Shown here: in pieces, positions 12,482 to 19,901 of the stretch
Numbering within the stretch: the stretch's first letter is position 1
How the letters are laid out: every line of letters starts with the position of its first letter
Origin: an uncultured Faecalibacterium sp.
GTDB taxonomy: Bacteria; Bacillota; Clostridia; Oscillospirales; Ruminococcaceae
Length of the DNA: 24,586 nucleotides
Assembly: GCA_934501115.1 (NCBI GenBank)
Contig: CAKSTO010000039.1
Span: 1-24,586 of the forward strand
Direction of reading: 5' to 3'
Translations under genes and position numbers: made by a program
Notes under the pieces: model-generated
Seen by the model: only the letters and a program-made list of their open reading frames with translations
Databases searched by the model: none
What the model was told of the DNA's origin: nothing

Positions 12482-13918
12482 ATGCTCAGACACGTTACTT
12501 TGCCGCAGGGCTTCTTTCTGGGGGCAGCTTCCAGCGCATGGCAGACGGAAGGCTGGAACGGCAAAAAGGATACGCAGGATTCCTACATGGATCTGTGGTA
12601 CAAAAACCATAAAAGCGCATGGCACAACGGCTACGGTCCGGCTGTGGCGACCAACTTCCACGATCGCTATCAGGAAGATGTGGATCTGATGAAGCAGATC
12701 GGTCTGCAATGCTACCGCACCTCCCTGAACTGGGCGCGGTTCCTGACCGACTACGAGAACGTGGTGGTGGACGAGGAATATGCCGCTTACTTTGAAAAGA
12801 TGATCGATGCCTGCCGCGCAGCAGGTGTGGAGCCTATGATCTGTCTGGAGCATTACGAGCTGCCCGGTGAGCTGTTTACCAAATATGGAGGCTGGGGCTC
12901 CAAGCACGTTGTTGATCTGTTCGTCCGCTACGCCGAGGCTGCGTTCCAGCGGTTTGGCCGCAAAGTGAGATACTGGTTCGCTTTCAATGAGCCGGTTGTA
13001 GTGCAGACCCGCGTTTATCTGGACTCTGAGCGCTGGCCTTTTGAGCAGAACAGCCAGAAGTGGATGGACTGGAACTACAACAAGGCGCTGGCGACCAACC
13101 GTGTGATGAAGCTGTTCAAGGAAGGCGGCTATCGTCAGCCCGGCGGCAAATTTGGCACCATCATCAATGTGGAGATGGCCTACCCCCGTTCCAATTCCGC
13201 TTACGACCGCGAGGCCGCAGAAATGTACGATCTGTTCTACAACAAAGTATTTCTGGACCCCGCCATCAAGGGCGAATTCCAGCCGGGATTCTTTGATCTG
13301 CTGGAAAGCCACGGCATCCATGTGGACGCGACCCCCGAGGAGCTGAAGGATATCAAGGAAAACACCATGGACTGGGTGGGTCTGAACCTGTATCATCCGA
13401 ACCGTGTCAAGGGGCGCACCACCGCAGTGAACCCCAAAGCTCCCTTCCACCCCAACTTCTACTATGAAGAGTGGGATATGCCGGGACGCCGCATGAACCC
13501 CTTCCGCGGCTGGGAGATCGGCCCTGAGATCATGTATGATATGGGCATTCGGATGCGTGATGAATACGGCAATATGCCCTGGTTCATCTCCGAAAGCGGC
13601 ATGGGCGTAGAAAACGAGCAGCGCTACCGGGACGAGAGCGGCATCATTCAGGATGATTATCGCATCGACTTTATCAAGGAGCATCTGGACTGCGCGATCC
13701 GCGCCGCCAAAGAGGGCTGCAATTGTCAGGGCTATATGCTGTGGGCATTTACCGATAACGTAAGCCCCCGCAACGCATTCAAAAACCGCTACGGGCTGGT
13801 GGAGATCGATCTGGAGCACAACCGGGATCGTCACCTGAAAAAGAGCGCGTTCTTCTACAAACAGACGATCGAGCAGCAGTCCTTTGATCTGGAGGACGAC
13901 AGCACCGAATACCGGTAA
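12482..13918 (+). CDS. Glycoside hydrolase family 1, 6-phospho-beta-glucosidase-like
   Basis: This 478-residue protein has the usual GH1 length. It starts with LPQGFFLGAASSAWQTEG (the GH1 N-terminal signature). The acid/base is in WFAFNEP with Glu170. The nucleophile is in FISESGMG with Glu371, where most GH1 enzymes read TENG. Near the C-terminus is GYMLWAFTDNVSPRNAFKNRYGLVEID. It should cleave the phosphorylated beta-linked sugar delivered by the PTS in the cytoplasm. AAAGGA precedes the ATG at 12482; an upstream GTG start would begin inside the terminator hairpin and is rejected. Whether the sugar is cellobiose-, gentiobiose- or mannoside-like cannot be decided here. Confidence 0.93.
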   Translation: MLRHVTLPQGFFLGAASSAWQTEGWNGKKDTQDSYMDLWYKNHKSAWHNGYGPAVATNFHDRYQEDVDLMKQIGLQCYRTSLNWARFLTDYENVVVDEEYAAYFEKMIDACRAAGVEPMICLEHYELPGELFTKYGGWGSKHVVDLFVRYAEAAFQRFGRKVRYWFAFNEPVVVQTRVYLDSERWPFEQNSQKWMDWNYNKALATNRVMKLFKEGGYRQPGGKFGTIINVEMAYPRSNSAYDREAAEMYDLFYNKVFLDPAIKGEFQPGFFDLLESHGIHVDATPEELKDIKENTMDWVGLNLYHPNRVKGRTTAVNPKAPFHPNFYYEEWDMPGRRMNPFRGWEIGPEIMYDMGIRMRDEYGNMPWFISESGMGVENEQRYRDESGIIQDDYRIDFIKEHLDCAIRAAKEGCNCQGYMLWAFTDNVSPRNAFKNRYGLVEIDLEHNRDRHLKKSAFFYKQTIEQQSFDLEDDSTEYR

Positions 13919-13960
13919 GCGGCACCGCAATGCTTTCTGCATGGCGGAAAGCAGGAAAGG

Positions 13961-14281
13961 ATGAACGTAAACATGGCAGCACAGAAAAAGAAAAAGCAAA
14001 AGACCACCTACTATCAGGTGACCCCGCAGGCTACCACGGAACAGCAGCTGCGCATCCAGAAAATGCGCGACGAGCTGAACGCGCCGGATCCCAACGATCC
14101 TCACGTTTTCACCCGGTACAAAAAGATCACCTATCCCTTTGTGGTGCTGTTTCCGCCCTATGCACTGTACCGGATCTGGTGCAAAAAATCAGAATTCAGT
14201 CAGCGGGAAAAATATGTGCAAACGGCGGTCTGTGTGCTCATCCTGTTCTACTTTATCGCATTCCGGCTGAACTGGCTTTGA
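13961..14281 (+). CDS. Small membrane protein in the PTS operon
   Basis: This 106-residue protein has a Lys-rich start (AAQKKKKQKT) and a charged middle (EQQLRIQKMRDELNAPDPNDPHVF). Two hydrophobic segments follow: YPFVVLFPPYALYRIW and VQTAVCVLILFYFIAFRL. It is not a recognised PTS component. The start is uncertain: ATG 13961 has AGGA only four bases away, while ATG 13973 is about eleven bases from AAGGA; either is possible. It sits 42 bases after the glycosidase and likely shares its transcript. Function unknown; a small accessory to the transporter is conceivable but unproven. Confidence 0.7.
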   Translation: MNVNMAAQKKKKQKTTYYQVTPQATTEQQLRIQKMRDELNAPDPNDPHVFTRYKKITYPFVVLFPPYALYRIWCKKSEFSQREKYVQTAVCVLILFYFIAFRLNWL

Positions 14282-14326
14282 AAAATATGTTTCCAATATT
14301 ACTCAATCAACAAGGAGGATCTGATT

Positions 14327-14533
14327 ATGGTGATCGTAAATGCTCCGCTGCGTGCGGATCTCTTTCGTGAAAAGGCTGAGAGCCTGGGTCTTGTGTTTGT
14401 TTCCAAGGTGGGCATGAAGCTCAGCTTCAATGCACCCAACGGCGATGACGCGGAGAAGGCTGCCGAGCTGAAGAAGCTGTGCAAGGCAGACCCGCAGCTG
14501 AACACAGTTTATTTCCAGTGTACGACTGCCTGA
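14327..14533 (+). CDS. Small conserved-looking protein of unknown function in the PTS operon
   Basis: This 68-residue soluble protein begins MVIVNAPLRADLFREKAESLGL and ends LNTVYFQCTTA, with a Lys/Glu/Ala-rich helix (DDAEKAAELKKLC) between. AAGGAGG nine bases before the ATG is the best ribosome site in this region, which argues for real and strong translation. It lies between the small membrane protein and the regulator. I do not recognise a family. The alternating strand-helix-strand pattern suggests a small compact fold. Confidence 0.7.
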   Translation: MVIVNAPLRADLFREKAESLGLVFVSKVGMKLSFNAPNGDDAEKAAELKKLCKADPQLNTVYFQCTTA

Positions 14534-14563
14534 TCAAGGCACCGAATGGAGGGAAGTGCGCGA

Positions 14564-16525
14564 ATGCTAGGAGCGAAGGAGCGGGCACTGCTGCTGGCCC
14601 TTTCTGAAACAGAATATTGTACTTCCGGCACGCTGGCAAAAGCGCTGGGAGTAAGCTCCAAGACGGCGCAGGGCATGGTAAAGAATCTGCGCGAAAAGCT
14701 GCAGAAAAACGGTGCGGACATTCTGGCCCGCACCCGCCATGGCTATCTTCTGCAGGTGAATGACCGCGCCCGGTTCGAGGCTCTGTGCAGCGGAGAAAAC
14801 GCTGCCGCACAATTTATTCCTTCCGGCAGCGAGGAACGGGTACGTTATCTGCTGGTGCTGCTGCTCGGTCAGGTAGACTATGTAAAGCTGGATGATGTGA
14901 GCGAGGAGCTGTACGTCAGCAAATATACCATCTCCGGCGATCTGCATCAGGTGGAGGAAGAACTGGCAAAGTACCATCTGTCGATCCTGCGGCGTCCGAA
15001 TTACGGCATCCGCATTACAGGCAGAGAGATCGATATCCGCAACTGCACGGCACATGTGCTGGCGAATTACAACAACATGATGCCGGACGGCGGTGCAGGC
15101 TACCGCAATATGGCACAGCGCATATCACAGTGTCTGATGAGCGCGATGCACAAGTACACGCTGCATTTTTCCGAGATCAATTTCCGCAATCTGGTCAACA
15201 CCGTCTTTGCAACCATCCACCGCGCATTGCAGCACGCATTTATTCCGCTGCTGGAAGAGGACAGCGCACCGGACATCAACGAGAATGTGTATGCCGCCGC
15301 CCACTATCTGGCAGAGCTGCTGGAGGCACAGTTCGACATCCGTCTTCCGGAGCCGGAGGTGCTGTTTCTGGCCTTGAATATTGCCGGAAAATGCAACTAC
15401 AGCAGCGTAGACCGCGGGGATGAAAACGTGGTCATCGCCCCGGAGATCATGGCGCTGGTGGACAGCATGCTGGAATCCATCTACGAGAGCTTCAAGCTGG
15501 ATTACAGCACAAACTTTCTGCTGCGCATGAATCTGGGGCAGCATCTGGTGGCAATGGACATTCGTCTGCGTTATGGCATGCCCATTGAAAACCCGCTGTT
15601 GTGCGAGGTGCAAACGCACTACTCGCTGGCGTACGCACTGGCAGAGCAAGCCGCCATCCCCCTGCACCGGCACTACGGGCGCAATGTTTCGGAGGATGAG
15701 ATCGGGTTTCTGGCCTATATTTTCCAGCTCACACTGGAGCAGGAACGGAAAGGCTTTGAAAAAAAGAATGTTCTGGTGGTGTGCTCTTCCGGCGGGGCAA
15801 GCTCCCGCCTGATCGCTTACCGGTTCGAGGAAGAGTTTTCCAAGTATCTGGATCACATCGAAGTATGTGACGTTTTTCATCTGGATGGATATGATTTTTC
15901 CAGGATCGATTACATCTTTTCCACGGTGCCCATCCACCAGAAGGTGAATGTCCCCATCATCCGGGTAGAGGATTTCCTCAACCAGTCCAGTATGCGGGTC
16001 GTACAGGGCATTCTGGAAGGCAGCTCGGCGGATTTTCTGTCCGCGTATTATCAGCCGGAGCTGTTTTTCCCTCATGTGGAAGGCTGTACCAAGGAAGAAG
16101 CGATCTTTAACCTGTGTACGCAGATCGATCGGGTAATGCCGCTGCCGCAGGGCTTCTATTCGGCGGTACTCAAGCGCGAAGAACTTGCCCGCACGGATTT
16201 CTGCCCGCTGGTGGCGTTCCCGCATGCGTACAAAGTGCTGAGCGAAAAAACCTTTGTGGCTGTAGGCATTCTGGACGAACCCATCCGCTGGGTAGAAAAC
16301 GATGTACAGGTGCTGCTGCTCATCTCGATCGCAGATGGGGAGCACCCGGAGCTTCAAAAGTTCTATCTGTCCATTACCTCCTTCATGCAGGATACCGCCC
16401 GTGTAAAAAGCCTGATCCAATGCCGGGATTACGCCTGGTTTATGCGGCTTCTGTGTGGGGAAAACGGTGGAAGCAAAGAGAATAACATCCAAAAACAAAT
16501 CAGCAAGACGCAAAAGGAGTACTGA
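14564..16525 (+). CDS. PRD-domain transcriptional regulator with EIIB and EIIA domains (BglG/LicR/MtlR type)
   Basis: This 653-residue regulator has an N-terminal helix-turn-helix (SGTLAKALGVSSKTAQGMVKNLR), a second Mga-like HTH (LDDVSEELYVSKYTISGDL), and two PTS regulation domains (about 180-285 and 290-400). An EIIB-like domain has phosphocysteine Cys407 (VVCSSGGASS), and a C-terminal EIIA-like domain has His554 (VAFPHA). Such proteins bind DNA and respond to phosphorylation by HPr and EIIB. PRD2 keeps His327 (NLGQHL), but PRD1 has Asn where His is usual (FRNLVNTVF, LALNIAGK), so control should run through PRD2, Cys407 and His554. The start at 14564 is chosen because GGAGGG precedes it; an ATG 18 bases earlier overlaps that site. 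It should control this operon. Confidence 0.93.
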   Translation: MLGAKERALLLALSETEYCTSGTLAKALGVSSKTAQGMVKNLREKLQKNGADILARTRHGYLLQVNDRARFEALCSGENAAAQFIPSGSEERVRYLLVLLLGQVDYVKLDDVSEELYVSKYTISGDLHQVEEELAKYHLSILRRPNYGIRITGREIDIRNCTAHVLANYNNMMPDGGAGYRNMAQRISQCLMSAMHKYTLHFSEINFRNLVNTVFATIHRALQHAFIPLLEEDSAPDINENVYAAAHYLAELLEAQFDIRLPEPEVLFLALNIAGKCNYSSVDRGDENVVIAPEIMALVDSMLESIYESFKLDYSTNFLLRMNLGQHLVAMDIRLRYGMPIENPLLCEVQTHYSLAYALAEQAAIPLHRHYGRNVSEDEIGFLAYIFQLTLEQERKGFEKKNVLVVCSSGGASSRLIAYRFEEEFSKYLDHIEVCDVFHLDGYDFSRIDYIFSTVPIHQKVNVPIIRVEDFLNQSSMRVVQGILEGSSADFLSAYYQPELFFPHVEGCTKEEAIFNLCTQIDRVMPLPQGFYSAVLKREELARTDFCPLVAFPHAYKVLSEKTFVAVGILDEPIRWVENDVQVLLLISIADGEHPELQKFYLSITSFMQDTARVKSLIQCRDYAWFMRLLCGENGGSKENNIQKQISKTQKEY

Positions 16526-16530
16526 TCGTT

Positions 16531-16869
16531 ATGAGCGAAGATATGGAAGCATTATACGAGGCATCCTTTACCCTGATCGGCATTGCAGGCGATTCAAAGG
16601 CGGAAAGTATGCAGGCCATTGATTGCTGCAAGCAGGGTGATTTTGAAGGTGCCCGCAAGCATCTGGCTGCCGCCGATGAGACCATGGTAAAAGCCCACGA
16701 TGCCCAGACCGAGATGCTGCAGCAGGAGGCCGAAGGCAACCCTGTGCCGGTAAACATCATTCTGGTGCACGCACAGGATCATTTGACCATGGCGCAGGTA
16801 ATGCGCGATATGGCTGAGCAGTTTATGGATCTGTACCAGACGGTGCAGACCCTGAAAGAAAACAAGTAA
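16531..16869 (+). CDS. PTS lactose/cellobiose-family EIIA
   Basis: This 112-residue all-helical protein has the active-site motif VHAQDHLTMA, in which His80 accepts phosphate from HPr and Asp83 is the structural metal ligand of the trimer. The opening YEASFTLIGIAGDSKAESMQAI is typical of the LacF/CelC group. AAGGAG precedes the start, and only five bases separate it from the regulator stop. It relays phosphate to the EIIB encoded next. Confidence 0.95.
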   Translation: MSEDMEALYEASFTLIGIAGDSKAESMQAIDCCKQGDFEGARKHLAAADETMVKAHDAQTEMLQQEAEGNPVPVNIILVHAQDHLTMAQVMRDMAEQFMDLYQTVQTLKENK

Positions 16870-16898
16870 AATCATCATTCAGAAAAGGAGTAAGTAGT

Positions 16899-17198
16899 AT
16901 GAAGATCTTGTTAGCTTGTTCCGCAGGTATGTCCACCAGTCTGCTGGTCAATAATATGAAAAAGTTTGCCGATGCCTCCGATGTCATCGAGGCACGCCCT
17001 GTGCGTACCGTGCCGGATATTCTGGACGACTGGGATGTGCTGCTGCTGGGCCCGCAGGTGCGCTATCTGGAAAAGGAATATAAGCCTCTGTGCGAGCAGA
17101 AGGGCAAGGGCTTTGGCGTGATCCCCATGCAGACCTATGGCCGCATGGATGGCAAGGGCTGCATGGAACTGGCACGCAAGGCCGCTGCCGACAAGTGA
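16899..17198 (+). CDS. PTS lactose/cellobiose-family EIIB
   Basis: This 99-residue protein begins MKILLACSAGMSTSLL, with phosphocysteine Cys7 in the family P-loop CSAGMSTS. LLLGPQVRYLEKEY is the usual mid-protein segment. It takes phosphate from EIIA His80 and gives it to the sugar bound by EIIC. AAGGAG lies nine bases upstream. Confidence 0.95.
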   Translation: MKILLACSAGMSTSLLVNNMKKFADASDVIEARPVRTVPDILDDWDVLLLGPQVRYLEKEYKPLCEQKGKGFGVIPMQTYGRMDGKGCMELARKAAADK

Positions 17199-17223
17199 TT
17201 TTTGAATAAGAGGGAACGGAATA

Positions 17224-17493
17224 ATGAAAGAGTTTGAGTATACCGTACAGGATCAGCTGGGCATCCATGCCAGACCGGCTGGTCAGATCGCAAAACTCGC
17301 CAAGGCACACCCGGATTGCGAGATCAGCTTTGCGAAGGCCGGCGGCTCCAAAACAGCAAACGCTGCCCGTGTGATGGCACTGATGAGCCTTGGTGCAAAG
17401 CCCGGGGATGTGCTGCACATCACGGTAGAAGGCGCCGATGAAGAGACTGTGACCGCTGCGATGCAGGATCTGCTGAATAGCGAAAAATTGTAA
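17224..17493 (+). CDS. Operon-specific HPr-like phosphocarrier lacking Ser46
   Basis: This 89-residue protein has the HPr active site GIHARPAG with His15 at the canonical position and the conserved MSLG turn. Aligned on MSLG, the regulatory Ser46 of Firmicute HPr is replaced by Arg49, with three extra residues in between (GSKTANAARVMALMSLG). It should therefore carry phosphate from Enzyme I to EIIA but not be switched by HPr kinase or act as CcpA partner. It ends the PTS operon, 25 bases after EIIB, ahead of a strong terminator. It is probably a dedicated carrier in addition to the housekeeping HPr elsewhere. Confidence 0.92.
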   Translation: MKEFEYTVQDQLGIHARPAGQIAKLAKAHPDCEISFAKAGGSKTANAARVMALMSLGAKPGDVLHITVEGADEETVTAAMQDLLNSEKL

Positions 17494-17538
17494 TCATCTT
17501 ACGCTGCGGGATGCAGCAGAACAGATTCCTCCTTGAAA

Positions 17539-17574
17539 AGCAGCCCGGAACGAAGGATCCGGGCTGCTTTTTTT
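17539..17574 (+). terminator. Rho-independent terminator of the PTS operon
   Basis: GCAGCCCGGA (17540-17549) pairs perfectly with TCCGGGCTGC (17558-17567) around an 8-base loop, followed by seven T residues and preceded by AAAA. Confidence 0.95.
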
Positions 17575-17707
17575 GCAATTTTGCCCAAAAATATAACGTT
17601 GATCCGTAAGTTGCGGCGCAAGACCCTCTCGTGCCGTCATTGCCTTAAACCCTTGGGTCACCCTGAAGACGAAACCTGCGATCACAAAACAGAAAGGATG
17701 TCAAGCT

Positions 17708-18640
17708 ATGGCCATACTAAAATTACAGCCCGCCTGCCGCGAAACGATCTGGGGCGGGCAGCGTCTGCGAAAAGATTATCACATGCAGTACGAAGGTGCC
17801 AACATTGCGGAGGCATGGATGCTGTCCTGTCATCCGTCTGCTCCCAGCATCATTGAAAACGGGATCTATGCGGGCAAAACGCTGCAGCAGTATCTGGATG
17901 CGGAAGGTCCGCAGGTGCTGGGCAGCTTTGGGATGCTGTTTCATCCTTTTCCGGTTCTGATCAAACTGATCGATGCAGCACAGCCGCTGTCCATTCAGGT
18001 ACATCCCTCCAATTTCTATGCCATAAACCACGAGCATCAGTATGGCAAAACAGAGATGTGGTACGTTGTGGATGCCGAGCCGGGAGCATTTTTGTACTAC
18101 GGCTTCCGGCAGCAGATCACCCGGGAGGAATTTGCCCGGCGGATCGAAGACAATACACTGCCTGAGGTGCTGAACGCAGTCCCTGTGCGCAAAGGGGATT
18201 GCTTCTATATCCCGTCCGGCACAGTCCATGCGATCGGAAAAGGGATCCTGATCGCCGAAGTCCAGCAGAATTCGGACGTGACCTACCGCGTTTACGATTA
18301 TGATCGCAGGGATGCCGCCGGCAAACCGCGTCAGCTGCACACAAAACAGGCGCAGGACGTTGCAATGCGGACGCCGCCGCGTGACGATTATAATTTTGGC
18401 GGACATCTGATCCGGTGCGAGTACTTTACGGTAGACCGCATGACCGGCAGTTTTACGGATGAGTGCGATGACGAGTCGTTCACTTCGCTGGTGATACTGG
18501 ATGGAAACGGCACTCTGACCGGAGAGAACGAGACGATGCCGCTGCAAAAGGGCGACAGCCTTTTCCTGCCCGCAAACAGCGGTTCCTATCGCGTGGAAGG
18601 CGATACCGTGATCCTGAAGACCCGCGTCGGTACGATCTGA
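17708..18640 (+). CDS. manA: Mannose-6-phosphate isomerase, class I
   Basis: This 310-residue cupin-type isomerase converts mannose 6-phosphate to fructose 6-phosphate. Zinc ligands and active site are visible in SIQVHPSNFYA, GKTEMWYVV and PSGTVHAIGKG, followed by the family block EVQQNSDVTYRVYDYDR. It is the short bacterial form. AAAGGATG precedes the start. No convincing promoter was found in the 133 bases after the PTS terminator, so it may depend on read-through or on a weak promoter. The neighbouring PTS and GH1 genes raise the possibility that the imported sugar contains mannose. Confidence 0.93.
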   Translation: MAILKLQPACRETIWGGQRLRKDYHMQYEGANIAEAWMLSCHPSAPSIIENGIYAGKTLQQYLDAEGPQVLGSFGMLFHPFPVLIKLIDAAQPLSIQVHPSNFYAINHEHQYGKTEMWYVVDAEPGAFLYYGFRQQITREEFARRIEDNTLPEVLNAVPVRKGDCFYIPSGTVHAIGKGILIAEVQQNSDVTYRVYDYDRRDAAGKPRQLHTKQAQDVAMRTPPRDDYNFGGHLIRCEYFTVDRMTGSFTDECDDESFTSLVILDGNGTLTGENETMPLQKGDSLFLPANSGSYRVEGDTVILKTRVGTI

Positions 18641-18853
18641 AGGAAACCGGCAGAAAAAGCCGCTGACCACCGAGCACGAGGTGGCCTTCAAGGTGATCCG
18701 GCGGCTGCACGGAGGGTGCCTGTAAGCAGAGACCTGCGGAATGGGGCATGGGACGGCTCCCTCTCAGGAGACAGGGCAGGGCTGTCTGGCAGTGATATGT
18801 TGGACATTTATCGGAACGCCGAATGTTTTTCTCGCATTCTGTGCAAAACGGTT
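18641..18853. other. Intergenic region with repeated operator-like element
   Basis: The first part (to a TAA at 18722-18724) keeps one open frame without a start codon and may be a gene remnant. AGTGATATGTT occurs at 18791-18801, where it continues into the palindrome ATGTTGGACAT, and again at 18860-18870 inside the next promoter. No gene is supported. Confidence 0.4.
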
Positions 18854-18882
18854 TTGACAAGTGATATGTTATCCTGTATAAT
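18854..18882 (+). promoter_or_regulatory. Consensus promoter of the GntR regulator gene
   Basis: TTGACA (18854-18859), 17 bp and TATAAT (18877-18882) match consensus exactly. The spacer contains the second copy of AGTGATATGTT, so the gene is probably autoregulated. Confidence 0.9.
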
Positions 18883-18938
18883 GAGACCAGAACCGCGGCG
18901 GCTTCCGCCCCTGAAATCACTGCGAAGGGAACATGCCT

Positions 18939-19664
18939 ATGAAAGAGGAAAAGGCTCAGAGCCTCCCACTGCTGCTGGATCGGCGGCAGCCGGATGAAAA
19001 CAATCGTGCTTATGCGTACCGGATCCTGCGCAGGAATATCATGACCATCCAGCTGCAGCCTGGCTGCCAGCTGAGTGAAGCCGACCTGAGCGAGAGGCTG
19101 GAGATGAGCCGCACCCCGGTGCACGAAGCGTTGATGGTGCTGAAGGGGGAGTGGCTGGTAGATGTGCTGCCCCAGCGGGGAAGCATCGTATCCAAGATAT
19201 CCATCCAGTACATCAACGAGGGCTTTGCCATGCGCAAGATCCTGGAGCCGGCGCTGCTGCGGAACCTTGCAGGGCGGCTGAATCAGGAACAGCTGAATGT
19301 CTGCCGGGAACTTCTGGAACGGCAGGATCAGGATCTGCACCCGGATCAGGATGCCGCCGACGACTTTTTTATCTCGCTGGACAACGAGTTTCATAAGCTG
19401 CTGTATCATTACTCCGGCTATGACCGCATCTGGCAGGCAATGCACAACGTTACCTCTCACATGGATCGGGTGCGTTATCTGGATTCTGCGCTCTGCCGCG
19501 GGAATATTGAGTCGGTGCAGAAGGAGCATGCCATGATCTACCACTACCTGATGACCGGTCTGCCGAAGGATGCGGATCCGGATGCCCTGTTCGACCATCA
19601 TCTCGGCATGTACCGTGAGAATTTCCCGAAGCTGCTGCAGCAGTTCCCGGATTTCTTTATCTGA
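18939..19664 (+). CDS. GntR family transcriptional regulator, FadR/FCD subfamily
   Basis: This 241-residue regulator has an N-terminal winged helix (about residues 20-85) with LSEADLSERLEMSRTPVHEALMVLKGEWLVDVLPQRGSIV, the GntR signature. An all-helical FCD effector domain follows with candidate metal/ligand histidines in DNEFHKLLY, HAMIYHYL and FDHHL. GAAGGGA stands eight bases before the ATG at 18939; the ATG six bases earlier is too close to that site. FCD regulators usually sense organic acids, and the symporter gene downstream is the natural target. Its own promoter contains a repeated candidate operator. Confidence 0.93.
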   Translation: MKEEKAQSLPLLLDRRQPDENNRAYAYRILRRNIMTIQLQPGCQLSEADLSERLEMSRTPVHEALMVLKGEWLVDVLPQRGSIVSKISIQYINEGFAMRKILEPALLRNLAGRLNQEQLNVCRELLERQDQDLHPDQDAADDFFISLDNEFHKLLYHYSGYDRIWQAMHNVTSHMDRVRYLDSALCRGNIESVQKEHAMIYHYLMTGLPKDADPDALFDHHLGMYRENFPKLLQQFPDFFI

Positions 19665-19673
19665 AAGCAAAAG

Positions 19674-19730
19674 ATCATCTGCAGCGACTGCTTGATTGGA
19701 AAGCAGCGCGCTGCAGGTGATTTTATTTTT
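19674..19730 (+). terminator. Rho-independent terminator after the GntR gene
   Basis: ATCATCTGCAGCG (19674-19686) pairs with CGCTGCAGGTGAT (19709-19721) with one G-T pair. An inner CTGCTT/AAAGCAG stem extends it, and TTTATTTTT follows. The symporter gene therefore needs its own promoter. Confidence 0.9.
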
Positions 19731-19826
19731 GGTGGGCAAGGGTGACGGATTTTGGAGACTCTTTGCTGCATTTTCTGGTAAAAAACCGAAAAATGATAGT
19801 TTATGGTACTGAATTGCCCGAAAAGC

Positions 19827-19856
19827 TTGCAGGAATGCAGGTTTTTGTGGTAAAAT
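19827..19856 (+). promoter_or_regulatory. Promoter of the symporter gene
   Basis: TTGCAG (19827-19832) and TAAAAT (19851-19856) are 18 bp apart, about 45 bases before the symporter start and downstream of the GntR terminator. Confidence 0.65.
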
Positions 19857-19901
19857 CTTAGATATGTCCCCATGACGGGGAAGAAAGAGAGGGGTAATCA
19901 A

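Noticed and set aside
10993..12564. 523-residue minus-strand frame opposite EIIC
   Set aside because: It is a Gln/His/Asp-rich artefact of GC-biased codons; EIIC on the + strand has clear membrane segments and motifs.
12386..14104. 572-residue minus-strand frame opposite the GH1 gene
   Set aside because: It covers the full GH1 gene with both catalytic Glu motifs on the other strand; no independent support.
18631..18724. Open tail reading KKPLTTEHEVAFKVIRRLHGGCL after manA
   Set aside because: It looks protein-like but has no start, no ribosome site and no family I can name; too short to call a pseudogene.
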